64,000 nt of DNA from Pleurodeles waltl (GCF_031143425.1 NC_090437.1:847553978-847617977), one strand, 5' to 3'. Counted from the first letter of the stretch, positions 43,587 through 55,560 are shown. Notes: a model not told the origin generated them from the sequence alone. Numbers and translations are program-made.

Positions 43587-44745
43587 GACCTGGCTTTTTT
43601 TGCAGGATCATCCCTACATTTGTTGCCTCCTTCCTCCTATTCTTTCTGACCTGTTTTTTCTGTCTTTAGGACTCTGGGCACTTTACCACTGCTAACCATT
43701 GCTAGAGTGCATATGCTCTCTGTCTAAATTGTTTTGGTGATTGGTGTAACCATGATTGCCATATTTGATTTACTAGTAAGTCCCTAGTAAAGTGCACTAA
43801 AGGTGCCCAGGGCCTATAAATCAAATGCTACTAGTGGGCCTGCAGCACCGATTGTGCCACACACATGAGTAGCCCTGTAAACATGTCTCAGACCTGCCAC
43901 CGCAGTGTCTCTGTTTGCAGTTTTGCACTGCCATTTTGAGGTAGGTTCTAGGTAGCCCAATGGACTGGGTGCGCTGTATTTGAATGGTAGGACATGTACT
44001 GCTGTGCTGTACATTTCCTGATAGTGAAATACTGCCAAATTTGATTTCCCTATTGCAAGGCCAATCTCTCCCGTAGGTTAACATGAAGATTGCATTTAAA
44101 TCTCTTTTAAGTTCAGTTTCCCACTGGGAACAGATGAAGATTGGAGTTTGGGGTCTCTGAATTCACAATTTTAAAATACATCTACTCATCGCCCTCTCTG
44201 ATCGATGCAACGCGTGTAACTTATTCCAGCATGCCTAGGATTTCCCCGCTTCATCCCTGGGCATCAAAAAGATCCCTGCATTGCAGTAAGGAACCAAGAC
44301 TGCACAGTGAAAAATGATGCAAGCCGTTGCAGCATGGAAAGAAACTAAGCAACGTCTGTGCAGCGTAAGAAAATCCAATGCACACCTTATTTTTCCTTGC
44401 ATCTCCTCCTCTGCCGTCTCCGTGCATGTTATTTTTGACACAAACCAGGTACTTTGTGTAATCAAGAGACAACTGTTGATTTCTAAGATTGAACACTCTT
44501 TTTAAACTTGCAAAAGTCATATTTCAACTTGTACTTTTGACCTGCATTTAATCAGATAAATATTATCTATTTTCCTAATCCTGTGTGGTGTATTTTCGTG
44601 GTGTTTTCACTGTGTTACTGTATGATTTATTGCACAAACACTTTCCACATTGCCTTCTACGTTAAGCCTGACTGCTCAGTGCCAAGCTACCTGAGGGTGG
44701 GCACAAGATAATTTGGATTGTGTGTGACTTATCCTGACTACGATT
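43587..44745 (+). repeat. Dispersed LTR-like repeat, copy 1 (inserted in the gypsy element)
   Basis: Begins near 'gacctggctttttttgcagg' and follows the same phrase order as 61742-63905: catccctaca, gtctttaggactctgg, ggtgcccagggcctata, aatgctactagtgggcctgc, 'aagctacctgagggtggg' near the end. Shorter than copy 2, with an internal deletion around 44100. Non-coding. I recognise it from memory as a very common newt repeat; it behaves like a solo LTR. Exact ends and target duplication are unproven. Confidence 0.6.
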
Positions 44746-45325
44746 GTGGTCCCTACTTGTATACCTCTGCCACTAGAGAGTCAATTTCTAACAGAATGGA
44801 AAAAAGCATTTAGATCATCCTTTGGGCATTTTGAATACAGAGTAATGCCTTTTGGCCTTTGTCATGTCCTGGCTGTTTTTTCAACATTTAATAAATGCTA
44901 TCTTCTCTCATTTGATTCTTTAAACCATGGTTGTTTATTTGGATTATATTTTGTTATTTTATTTTTTAAGGATCCTGTGGGACATCCTAATCATGTTAAG
45001 CAAGTCCTGCAATGATTAGGAGAAAACCATCTTATGAACAAACCCAAAAAGGCTTGTTCAACAAGGATCGAATTAACCATTTAGGTCATGTCTTGTCATC
45101 CAAAGGTATTTCATGGGTTTGTTGGAAGGTTCAGCCCATACTCGATTGGCCCATTCCCACCTCTCAAAAAGAAACACAGAGTTTTCTTAACTTGCAAACT
45201 ACTATCGTACCTTTATCAAGAGTTTTTCTAAACATGTTTGCCTTCACAAATCTGCTCACAAATCACAAAACCAACCTTCCCATTGGACTGACAAAGCGAC
45301 TTTGGCCTTTACACAACTGAAATCT
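44746..45325 (+). pseudogene. Ty3/gypsy reverse transcriptase
   Basis: FGHFEYRVMPFGLCHVLAVF matches the family motif 'F-GxYEYxVMPFGLxNAPAxFQ'. The Y-L-D-D box that should follow by about 20 residues is replaced by a Phe/Leu-rich stretch (LYFVILFF), so it is lost. Then NHVKQVLQ, HLGHVLSSKGIS and VQPILDWPIPTSQKETQSFL ('FLGHxxSxxGI ... W-P-P ... QSFLG') identify the thumb. The last codons before the insert read LWPL, close to the 'A-F--L' of the RNase H start. Confidence 0.85.
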
Positions 45326-45805
45326 GTGGGGCAGATTTATGAAATGTACCACTTTTCTTGAACCCCTTAGCGCCCCCTAATGCCATCATGTGTGTGCCCC
45401 ATTTATAAAATATGGTGTACCATGGCAGTAGTCAGGAGGACTAGCATCAAAATTCTTTACGCTAGTCTGGCGCATGCAGGATTAGCATAAAAAATGATGA
45501 TGTTAATCCTGCAAAGCACCCAGAGGCTCATTGATCACAATGGGATCCTCTTTTTAACACCTGCTCTTAGCAGGCTGCCAATAAAAATAACGCAAAGAAA
45601 TCTCTTAGATTTTTGGCTCCCGTAGCACTGCAATGCCACCCTTGCATTCATTATGCCTGGCGCAGGCATAATGTGGTGCAAGGGGTTACAAAGAGACGCA
45701 ATGCAAGCATTGCGCCACTTTGTAAATATGCTGCAGCATTTTTGGCCTTCCAACACAACATTAGCATAAAGAAATTATGATAATGTGGCTAGGCCCACAT
45801 AACTC
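45326..45805. mobile_element. MITE-like insert of about 480 bp
   Basis: The insert divides reverse transcriptase from RNase H. It starts near ggggcagatttatgaaatgt and contains internal inverted words (tgcctggcgcaggcata at 45653-45671, agcaggctgcc). It lacks coding potential. The right end is not clear, and no target duplication could be fixed, so the class is undetermined. Confidence 0.5.
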
Positions 45806-46195
45806 TGGGCTTGTTTGTTCAAGCTACTATCCAGCTACAAACTGACACTTCCAGACCTTTTATTGTTGAAACAGATGCTTAAAACCGGGCCTAGGATCAG
45901 TCTTGGTTCAACTAGATCAGGGTGGAGAAGAACACCCTACTGCCTCCTTTTTACAAATGTTTTCTTCAACAATAAGAAACTATTGTGTTTTGTTAAAAGA
46001 ACATTCAGCTACCAAGACCTCCTTTATTGAATGGAGACAATTGTTGCCTGGGGCTCAACATCAGGTGGCCATTTGTACAGATCACAGAAATCTTCAAAAT
46101 ACTTCAGCAAGCTTAGTGCTGACAAACACGCTTGGCATATATTTTTCAACAGTCTGATTTTCTTCTCACTTACCTTCCTAGATCATAAAACTTAG
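45806..46195 (+). pseudogene. Ty3/gypsy RNase H
   Basis: Frame pieces read SVLVQLDQGGEEHPTA (pattern 'VLSQ-G---PxA'), FSSTIRNYCVLLKEHSATKT ('ExNYxxxxxELLAI') and WRQLLPGAQHQVAICTDHRN followed by L ('WRHxLxGx-x-x-v-TDH-NL'), with the catalytic Asp of TDH present. One frameshift lies inside the domain, with a stop after the first strand. Confidence 0.8.
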
Positions 46196-46379
46196 TAGCC
46201 AACTCTTTGTGTAGATGCTACCCAAATCAAAGAACTTAAAAAAAAATAGAAAATTGTTGCTTCCAAAGCCTTTATCACTACAGTGACTTCCACATTTCTT
46301 GAATCTATTCATTTGGAAACTAGATACACAACCTGCAAAAAACGAAGAATGCTACATTCTAGTTTTCAGATAAAAAATG

Positions 46380-47094
46380 AATCGTTTGATTTTTATACAA
46401 GGGAAAATTGTTATTCCCACTAAACAATCTTGATACAAATATTACAATTGTGCAAAGATGCATTAACTTCTGTACATAGAGGCCTACATGTAACTGAAGA
46501 TCTTGTCAAAAAACATTTGGTGGCTAACTCTTCCTCAGGATGTCTTAAAATAAGTCAAGGCTTGTGAGGTCTGCTCCCAAACAAATCTGAAACTTGGAGA
46601 AAAGCAGGATTATTATTATCTCCTGAAAACATTCCAAATCATGGAAGATCTTTTCTACTGACTTTATTGCTGATTTACTTCTATCTGACAACTTTGTGAT
46701 GATCACTACAGATTCCTTCACTAAAATGACAGTTTTTTCTGCTCTCCCCAAATTACCAACTGCATCTGAAATGGCCGAAACCTTCCATTCTGATATATCC
46801 CAACTGTCCTTGAAAACAATTTCTAATTTAGGGCCTCAATATGTCTGCAGCTTTGGAAATCTCTGTGTTAAAAGCTAGGCATTAAATGGGCCCTACCTAC
46901 TGGCTTCTATCCACAATCCAATGGCCACACTGAGAGATTATTTAAAAACTCTTGAAGAATTTTAAAGGTTTTACATTTCTGCTATTAAAGTCAATTGTAC
47001 ATCCCTTCGACCAGCAGCTGAATGGTTAGTCCATCGTAGTGTGTCTCGGGCTCCAATTTATCAACAGGAAGATACACCTATTGAAAGCAGAGTA
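46380..47094 (+). pseudogene. Ty3/gypsy integrase
   Basis: A broken zinc-binding region precedes STDFIADLLLSDNFVMITTD and SFTKMTVFSALPKLPTASEM ('DFIxxLPxS-G---I-VxVDRFSKMxHFxPxxxxPTA'), with the first catalytic Asp in STDF. NLGPQYVCSFGN corresponds to the 'SDRGxQFxSxFW' motif; the second catalytic Asp is not preserved there (N-L-G-P-Q). The HPQSNGQTE box is recognisable as 'IHNPMATLRDYL' in a mutated form. Several stops. The chromodomain, if any, was not seen. Confidence 0.8.
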
Positions 47095-47430
47095 TAGGCA
47101 GTGCTGTACTGGGTGGTACCCACAACACATACCTATGTGTGGGCCTTTCTAGGACTCATGAGATGCTAACAAAATATTGCGGCAAATCATTGGCCCTTTG
47201 GTAGCCCTGACATCCAAGCCTAGGAAACTTATCTGGACTGGTGAACTTCAGAAGGTTTATGGGGACGTGGAGGCTCAACGTTGTAATGCTCCTTCTTTTG
47301 AAAGCACCTCACCATAGCCTGTCTTTCACTGTGCTCATTGATGCCTCATCAAAGGGAGTTGTAGCATTTCTCACTCTACTATCCACAAGGGGAATGGTGT
47401 GTGAAATTATATATTTCTATTCATAATATT
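47095..47430 (+). pseudogene. Second Ty3/gypsy-like RT/RNase H fragment
   Basis: IGPLVALTSKPRKLIWTGEL with QKVY, then FTVLIDASSKGVVAFLTLLS, match the thumb/RNase H junction ('PLxxLTxKxxxFxWxxExxxAF ... xxTDASxxGxGAVLxQ'). The order is wrong for the element upstream, where integrase ends just before. So this is a separate insertion, or a rearranged piece of a related element, with the catalytic Asp of DAS kept. Confidence 0.65.
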
Positions 47431-47930
47431 TTGTTACCATATTGTTGAACACTGGCATAGTAGTTTTCCCTTCATGACATGTAAAATTCTTCATTTTTCA
47501 TCAAGTACAGGAGAAGACTTTTCTATGTTTGCTATTCAACTTGGAATAGTCAATATCAACAATGATTTATGAATCTAATCAACATTCCTAACTGTTCTGT
47601 AGTGATTCATTCTTACAGCCTTTTCAATAATGATGATGACTGCCATAACTTGAACTACTCTTTTCCAATACACCAATACACCAATACCACCCCTGCTCAC
47701 ATAGACCTTGCCTAGAAATGTTCTCACTAATATAACATCATAATGCTTCAATGGAATAAGGCTTGAATGCTTTCAAACATATTTCATTCTGAAACAGTTT
47801 CACACTGAAGTGCCACTCCTGATAGGAGGTGATAGAAGGTAGTATCAGAAATTAGAATTATTTTTTGAGTTCCCAAAGAGGTCAAAAGTTACTCCAACAA
47901 TTTTCAAATTAATGTAAGGACCACTACAGT
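47431..47930. other. No recognised feature
   Basis: AT-rich; nothing identified. Confidence 0.4.
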
Positions 47931-48157
47931 GGCCAGATTCCCAAAGAGTTGTCTCTGGGTGAGTTTAGCTTTCAGCCGGGGTGCTCTTGACTTACTCTTC
48001 AATTCCAGGTGTAAGCCAATGATATAAGACAGGTGTACTCTTGTCTTATACCCAAATTTCAGGCGTATGGGTAAGTCATTTAATAAAGGTTTTTAATGAA
48101 GGCATTACCTGAAATAAGGCACACTTATTAAATGTCAAATCTTTGTGAATCGGCCCC
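47931..48157. mobile_element. 227 bp MITE
   Basis: Starts ggccagattcccaaagagtt and ends aaatctttgtgaatcggcccc, so the ends are inverted repeats of about 20 bp with a few mismatches. The interior contains inverted words around 'cttgtcttata' and 'tataagacagg'. No clear target duplication. Confidence 0.65.
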
Positions 48158-48378
48158 ATGTAGCTCCCATGTCTTTATCATTAAATTTGGCAGAATTTCT
48201 GTTGCTCCTAGGAAGCACTAAGGTATGCAGCTTGTCTGTGAAAGATTCTTCACTATCATTTTCTTTATGAAGTTAACTGTAATTGTTACTACTACTTCTA
48301 TATTCAGTCATGGAGACCAAAGCAACCACACAACTTGCAGTGCACCTTTTACACTGGGCTCTTTTTGGAATTGAATAT
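48158..48378. other. Spacer
   Basis: Nothing recognised. Confidence 0.4.
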
Positions 48379-49270
48379 GGGCCTGAATAACAAAGTTAAA
48401 CTTGTGTACGTTTACAGTTTTTTTAGTGTTTGCAAACTGTGGGGGTGATTCTAACTTCGGCGGGCGGCGGAGGCCGCCCGCCGAAGTTCCCGCACCAAAA
48501 TACCGCTCCGCGGTCGAAAGACCGCTGAGGGTATTTTGGGATTTGGCCTGGGCTGGCGGGCGGCCCCCAAAAGGCCGCCCGCCAGCCCAGGGCAAATCAG
48601 CCTTCCCACGAGAACGCCGGCTCAGAAATGAGCCGGCGTAGTGGGAAGGTGCGACGGGTGCAGTGGCACCCGTCGCGTATTTCAGTGTCTGCATAGCAGA
48701 CACTGAAATACTTTGTGGGGCCCTCTTACGGGGGCCCCTGCAGTGCCCATGCCATTGGCATGGGCACTGCAGGGGCCCCCAGGGGCCCCGCGGCACCCCC
48801 TACCGCCATCCTGTTCCTGCCGGGAGTCCCGCCAGGAACAGGATGGCGGTAGGGGGTGTCAGAATCCCCATGGCGGCGGAGCGCGCTCCGCCGCCATGGA
48901 GGATTCTGCAGGGCAGCGGGAAACCGGCAGGAGACCGCCGGTTTCCCGCATCTGACCGCGGCCGAACCGCCGCGGTCAGAATGCCCTGCGGGGCACCGCC
49001 GGTCTGTCGGCGGTGCTCCCGCCGACCCTGGCCCCGGCGGTCTCAGACCGCCGGGGTCAGAATGACCCCCTGTGTGTTTAATTTCACAAATAGTAATGTT
49101 ACGACTGCAGAGACTCCACACATAAGGATACATGACAGGCTTTTTTTATGCATGGAGTCTCTGTAGGTATAACATTATTATCAATAAAATTAAAATTGCA
49201 GTTTGTGAAGGCCCCAAAAAAATAGTAAACCTACATGAAAGTGTAAGTTTACCTTTGTGAACCAGGCCCC
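48379..49270. mobile_element. MITE carrying a second MITE
   Basis: Outer ends pair: GGGCCTGAATAACAAAGTTA at the start, and taccTTTGTGAACCAGGCCCC at the end. Removing the inner element (48441-49070 plus one TGT) leaves about 260 bp, a normal MITE size. A possible ATG duplication flanks it. Confidence 0.65.
48441..49070. mobile_element. 630 bp GC-rich Harbinger MITE with serial hairpins
   Basis: Ends GGGGGTGATTCTAAC and gtcagaatgaccccc are inverted repeats; TGT flanks both sides (48438-48440, 49071-49073). Shares interior modules with 33325-33940 in reverse order, for example the gcgacgggtgca hairpin and the 'actgtctgc' or 'agtgtctgc' hairpin. Perfect hairpins include 25 bp arms at 48730-48754/48756-48780 and 26 bp arms at 48794-48819/48833-48858. 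ORFs of up to 167 codons on both strands result from GC-rich composition. Confidence 0.85.
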
Positions 49271-51682
49271 ATGGGTATTACTGCCAAATCTGAAGTATGC
49301 CCTCTATTATTATGGGCATTTTTTAAAACTAGACACCTAGAGGAATTCACAATGTGGTGACTTGTGGGGCTTTCACCAGGTTCTGTTACCCAGAATCCTT
49401 TGCAAACCTCAAAATTTGGCAAAAAACATTTGTTTCTCTCATTTTGGTTACAGAAAGTGCTGAAATCTGAGAGGAGCCCCACATTTCCTTCTACCCACAA
49501 TTCGCCCAAGTCTCCCGATAAAAATTGTACCTCACTTGTGTGGGTAGGCCTAGTGTTCGCGACAGGAAATGCCCCAAAACACAACATGGACACATCACAT
49601 TTTCCCAAAGAAACCTAACCTGTTGTTTGCAAAGCACCTAGCTGTGGGTTTCCCCCTCTAGCTCTGCCGGCACCTAGAGAAACCTACCAAACCTGTGCAT
49701 TTTTTAAAACTAGAGACCTGGGGGAACCCAGGATGGGGTAACTTGTGGGGTTCTCACCAGATTCTGTTACCCAGAATCCTTTCAACCTCAAAATTTGGCA
49801 AATAAAAAACACTTTTTTTCTCACATTTCGGTGACAGAAAGTTCTGGTATCTGAGAGGAGCCACGCAGCATTCCCCCAGATCTCCCAATAAAAATGGTAC
49901 CTCACTTGTGTGGGTCAGCCTAGTGCCCGCAGCAGGGGAAATGCCCCAAAACACTATGTGGACACATGAAAATTATCAAATACAAAACTACCTGTTTTTC
50001 GTGGGGGGGGGGAACCTGCATTTTTGGTCCTGGGCTCAGCAGCCATCTAGGGAAACCTACCAAACCCAAACATTTCTGAAAACTAGACACCCAATGGAGT
50101 CCACGTAGGTGTGACTTACCCAGAATCCTCGCCAAACCTCAAATTTAGCTAAAAAATCATATTTTCCCCACATTTCTGTGTGGGATTACTGCACTGACAC
50201 ACAATTTCTACCACCCAACATTCCCCTCAGTTTCCTGGTAAAAATGATACCTCACTTGTGTAGGTGGGCCAAGTGCCTGTGACATGGAAGAACCAAAAAC
50301 ATGTCAACAATGAAGGGGGAACCAAAGCGGGTCCAAAAGGGCAGTTTGAAAAAAAACAGTTTTAGACTGCCAAATGGGGCAGAATTTTTATTGGTGTACA
50401 TGCGACAATGCGGGGTGGTACACATTTTGTGGATTCCTGCAGATTCCAGAAGGTTCCATCACAAAAATGTGGGAAACATGTGTGATTTCAATCGAAGTTG
50501 GAGGTTTTCAGGGCATTTTGGGTAAGAAAATGGTACAGGGTGCATGTGAAGCACACCACCCTGGACTCTCTCAGATGTTTAGTGTTCAAATGTGTCCAGG
50601 TCCCATAGATTTTTCTACATGGCAGCAGCCCAAAGTCCAAAAAGTGCAGCCCTCACCATTCCAAGGAGGTGATTTTGAGAGTTAGACAAGCTCTCATGGC
50701 CCAAATGTAAAACCAAAACCCAAAATAATCAAATGTCCTCTTGCTTTCCGTGGGATAAGATGTTTTAGTGTGCAGGGGAGAGCCTAAAAACTGTTACCCC
50801 CGTCATTTGGGGTGGGGGCATAACCATGCCCATACTGGTTGGTAGCCACCAGCCCACTATTTTATTTTCCCTGGCATCTAGTAGGCTTTCTGCCACTCTG
50901 GGAAGTACATCGGGGGTAATTGCCCCATCTGCTCACCAGTGGGCAGAACAACTATGTCCCCATTTATTTGGGGTGGGGGTGTGGCCACACCACCACCCTC
51001 TTTTTTTTTTTTTTAAAAACGTCCTTGGTGTCTGGTGGGCTTCCTGATTGGCCTAATAAAAATAGGCCGGTCTGCCCCCAAGTGGGGCAGAAATGGCCTA
51101 AAGACAATTTTCCCCCACAGGAGCGACCCTTGCCTAAGGGTTCACTCCCTAAATCTAAAAATAAAACAAACAAAAACAAATAGGCTGGGGGGGGCAGAAA
51201 AGGCCTTAAAAAAATGTCCCCCAGGGTAGCGACTCTTGCCCATGGGGTTGCTCCCCTTTATTGTTTACATTCACAAAAATTAAATCCCTGGTGTCTAGTG
51301 GGCATTTATGCATCCCAATCGCTTCACGATCAGGCTTCAGAAATGGTCAGAGAGACATCAAAGGAAAGGAAAGGCCTTTCCTTTCCTATGATGCCTCTCC
51401 CGCCCCCAGCACGTGATCGGAAGCTGGAATGGGGCAGCCTCTGATGAGGTCAGTGCACAATCGCACAATTGCACGCTGATGTCAACTGATGTCACTGGGG
51501 GGGAGGCTGGGGGGTCAGGGTTGGAAGGGGAAGCAATTCCCCTTCCAGCCCTGCCCCTATGGCCCTTGGGGAGAGCGCAAGCGCTTCCTCCGAGGGCCTC
51601 TAACAGAACGTAACGGTTATGTCCTTGGCACCTCAGAACCACAACCAAGGATGTGACCTTTACATCCTTGGCGGTCAAGGGG
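49271..51682 (-). mobile_element. Piggybac-like repeat, inverted truncated copy
   Basis: Mirror image of 35879-38575: first the 'ggtaggcctag.gcc.gcgac', 'ccccaaaacacaa' unit in two copies (49330-49960), then GC hairpin modules (51050-51260), then the hairpin chain (51330-51420, for example a perfect 24 bp palindrome at 51363-51386). It ends gtccttggcggtcaagggg then TTAA at 51683-51686. The other end (AT-rich tail) is missing, so the TTAA pair cannot be checked here. Confidence 0.7.
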
Positions 51683-51686
51683 TTAA

Positions 51687-54600
51687 AGAGCTGTGTCTTC
51701 AATTCTTTACTAAATAGAAAGCAGTCTTGATGGATACAGGGGAGGTGTTGCCGATCCTGTGTACATAGATGTAAAAGGTCTGCTGCCTTTTTTTTCTTTT
51801 TTACACTTCTTAGCCTGCATTCTGATGTTTGGGCTGCCAGTATGCCACAAACCATAAGAGATGGTGAGCTTGCCTGCAAGATAAGCATGGGTGCTGGTTG
51901 TAATGGTGAAAGGTACTCTCCACAGTGTTCTTGTCCTTCAGTGTTGTAGAGATAAGCAATGGTGTCATGAACCATGCGTTCAACCGATACCCTCATTCAA
52001 CTAGTTATTGAAAAATACAAAAACAGAAGCCAAATTAATAACCAATATAATTGATTATGGAGTTTTAGTTTAAATACATTAAAAAACATAAAATATTATT
52101 CTACATACATAAAAGCCATATTCGTACTACTTGCCATCTCCACCTTGCCTAGGAATTGCTCCATTTCTAAGGATAACCTTACCCTTAGTTGATCTTGGAA
52201 TTTGACAAAATAATCAGCAACACACATTATTTGCACATTTTTTAGTTGTTGGAGTTTCCTATTGTGGATATCTGCTCATTATCTCATGGTGCTATTAATG
52301 CTTTGTGGGTGTGGTAGAAAGCACCTCACATATTAGGAAACCCTGCAATTGCCTAACATTTTGTTTTAATATTTGTTACTGTCTGCGAATCCTGTGGAAA
52401 TGTAATTTATACTGGCATTAATTGTAGTAAAGCAGGTCAAACCTTTTTCAAAACGTAAAAAAATGTGGGCTGTGCCATGGCACGAAGAATACCCATCAGT
52501 GCCTACATATACCTGTTACATCAAAATGCAGCACTGAAAGTGATTTCATTAAGGCTGTTTAAGCAGTCATTTTGCCTGTATCAGGCTCAAGTGCATTTAC
52601 TACAGCAAGTCCAGTATAGTGCCATATTTATCCTAAATGTAGTGAGAATGTATGAGGGCATATTCAGAGGATTTAAGCATGTTTTAATTAGTCTTGTCTA
52701 TCTCCTTTTCAATGCTTTATTGATTGCATACCCTGTGTGTTGTTCTTCTCCTGTTGACGTATCATTGTGAGTTGAGCTTGGATCTGAATAGCACTGAGCC
52801 TGAAGTCCTGGTCAACTGCCTCCTCCATGATGTTGTTTTTCAACTTAAGTTATTGAATTTTCACTGTGGTGTAACTATGCCAGTGCGCAGGTATATGTGT
52901 TGGGGGGCGTTACTAATTAGGATAATAATTTCAAAATATTTATGATACTTTATCTTGGGTTATCAAAGTATGTGTTTTTAGTGTTTTTATGGGTATCATT
53001 TATAAATTACAAGCAGATTTGTTGTACCTTGAGTTCTAACTTTTATGCAATTTACCAGTTGCTCTGTGCAGGTGAAACTTTTCTGTGGTAGCGGCCCCTA
53101 CTTTTAAGGCAAAATAGAAACATTTTATTTTAAATCTTAATTCTGTGCTTGGATTTACCACACATGAATTTACCAGAGGGGACAAAATTAGATGTGAATT
53201 AGTTCCAGTCGCAATATTGTGAAATGCGGAAAAACAACATGGCTGAACCTAGAGTTAACACACCCAGTGTTTGCAACTGTATTCTGTTGTGCTACAGGGT
53301 TACATTCTATTTTCAGCCTACAATTATAATACCTCAGCTAAAATTGTAATCGCCTGGAGTGGTATTACTTCTGAAAACATGTGGTAATACCACTTGAGGC
53401 AACTTGTCATGAAGGCCAGAAAGGTGGATCTTGGGAGGGCCTTGCTGTGGTGCGGGTGTTGTGAAGAACTCTCCATGCTGGTAAAAGCAGTGCTCTTGCC
53501 TTTTTCCCTGCACTAGCATGAACAGTTTGCTAGTGGAGAAGAGCATACTGACAAAGCACTGTTCATAATGCATGTACACACATAAGTTCAAGTAGCCAAA
53601 TGAGAATATGAACATGGTTCAGGCTATCCACTTACTTTCGGTCAGTGGTAGCTATTAAATGTGAAGGGGCCTTAGTAATCACATCCTAATATGCCAGCTG
53701 AAGCAGCTACGAAACAGATAGAAAATATACTCAAGGTTTCTTATTTTTATTATGTCACTATTATTGCTCAATATTCATGTCTAATTATGTGTGATCTATT
53801 GCATATATATTCTCTTAACAACACTCTATATACTCAAAATATGTGAAAATACTACAAGTGTAAAAAACCTATTATGCCTCTACCCAGTGCTTAATTTGAC
53901 CTTTTGGTTGCCCCATCACACATTTCCCGAGAGCAATGCAAGGAAAAACACACAAACAGGAAAGAAGAAGGCAGATAAAGATGAAAAAACTGTCCCCAAG
54001 GGAGAAAGCAGGAACCTGCAAAAGTAAGATAATGGGATGGGCACTGTCATGCAGTCGATTAAAGAGGCCTAAGGTGAATTCAGTACTATGCATCCTTGGT
54101 ATTTGGTGTGCTTACAGTTAATAGCACTGGACGCATTTAGGCACTGCCACATATTATTTTACAAAGTAAGCACAGACTATAGCACCTATGATTAGCTGTT
54201 ACACCACCCAGGCAAACCTAATAATTGTTTATCATGTTTGTCAGAGAGTTTTGACAAAATGTCAAGAAAAAAATATATTGTGGACTAAACATTGTGTCAA
54301 GATTATTGAGGGCGGCTGACGAGCACCATAAAGATGGTTGCCAGTCCATGATCTTCCATGAGGCTCTAGCAAACCTCAAAGAGTGCTGCCCATTTTAGAT
54401 GCCAATGGACATCAAGAATGCAACATCCAAAGTGGGCACTCCATTTATCACTGCTTTTCTTCTCATTAGCATGCAGTGTTTGCTGTTTTCTTTCCTCATG
54501 CAGTGGTGCGCGCACAATAGGGGGCCGCCATTTTCTCTATGTCTGAGGAGATCTCTACACCGCATCACAGAAGTTATGTGTGCTGTTTATTTTTAAAATA

Positions 54601-54789
54601 ACCTGGATTTCTCACACAGCTGATTTCCCCCTGCAAATATTATATTTTTGGCTTCCGTATATTATGTTTTGCTGATTATTTAATGTGGCAGCAAATAGAC
54701 TCCTAACAACGGACTGTCTGGCCTCCTTCAACAAAAGTCTATTATTTTTCTTCACTGTCATGCAAGACTAGGCTTGCCTTTAATATCTA
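51687..54789. other. No gene recognised
   Basis: 3.1 kb of AT-rich DNA. ORFs of 60 to 101 codons lack motifs. 51990-52120 is very A-rich. Old repeats are likely but not identified. Confidence 0.5.
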
Positions 54790-54937
54790 AAGGCAGTTGA
54801 TTTAATTTGGATGTTTGCTGCTCCTATCTGCGTTGCGGTTTCTTTTGACTAACTGCTCTTGCCGGCCTATTCGCCCATTTACTATCCCTTTGATTTTAAA
54901 CCGCTTAATATATAGTTTGCACACTCCAGCTTTCTTT

Positions 54938-55560
54938 ATGGGCAGACCTTTAAAACAGAAAGGAAAGATCAAACCTGTATTATCCTCCAACAAACTCTCC
55001 ATAACACATAATATCTGCCATTGCGGTCTAGCTCCAGAGCATAACTCAGTCCTTTGGGAGAACACTAGTGACTATGGAATGAGCAGTGCTTCTCTAACCT
55101 CTGAAGTGGTCTCAAAGAAATCATCCAGCTCTGTCAAATGAGCTAAGAAAGACTTAGACTGTCCATCCAAATTACCCTCTCTTCCCACTGTGGAAAATGT
55201 TATGGAAGAAATAAGAGTTTTAAAACGTTTTGGCATTTAAACTAATGCCCCTCTTCAACACAACTGAGAAAAATGGACCACTCATGAGCAATGGCTCTCT
55301 GTTGTAGAACAACCATTCAGCACTGTAGAGATACTATCCCTAATGTAACCTAGCTGACAAAGGAAATTGAGCAAATCTGAAAAAGTATTGATGATTTGGA
55401 AAACAGAAATTGGTGGAATAATATTCACCTTTATGTTATACTAGAGAATTCAAAAGGCTCCAATATGATTACCTTTCTGCAAAAGGCCATCTCTCTGCCC
55501 TTACGTTGTTGTGTATCATTACCTCCACATCCTCTACCTCCGTTATTTAATGTAAGTCTC
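54938..55560 (+). pseudogene. L1 ORF1-like protein
   Basis: Starts MGRPLKQKGKIKPVLSSNKL. Farther on, DDLENRNWWNNIHLYVILEN matches the L1 ORF1 (transposase_22/RRM) motif 'DLExRSRRNNLRIxGxPE'; the Arg pair of R-R-N-N reads W-W. The stretch between, about 55140-55380, has stops. ORF1p would form RNA-binding trimers. After the RRM the frame is lost (KGSNMITFLQKAISLPL). Confidence 0.65.

Larger units (their letters stand above)
42946..47094 (+). mobile_element. Ty3/gypsy retrotransposon, interrupted and decayed
   Basis: Gag, reverse transcriptase, RNase H and integrase remnants appear in Ty3/gypsy order on the plus strand. They are interrupted by an LTR-like repeat (43587-44745) and a MITE-like insert (45326-45805). 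Protease was not seen and may lie in the part lost at the first insert. All coding parts have stops or frameshifts. Flanking LTRs of this element were not identified. Confidence 0.8.

Noticed and set aside
48663..49166. 167-codon ORF and its antisense partners
   Set aside because: GC-rich hairpin MITE; frames are open on both strands because of composition.
51358..51996. 212-codon minus-strand ORF
   Set aside because: Crosses the end of the piggyBac-like repeat into unrelated flank, so it cannot be one gene; no domain recognised.
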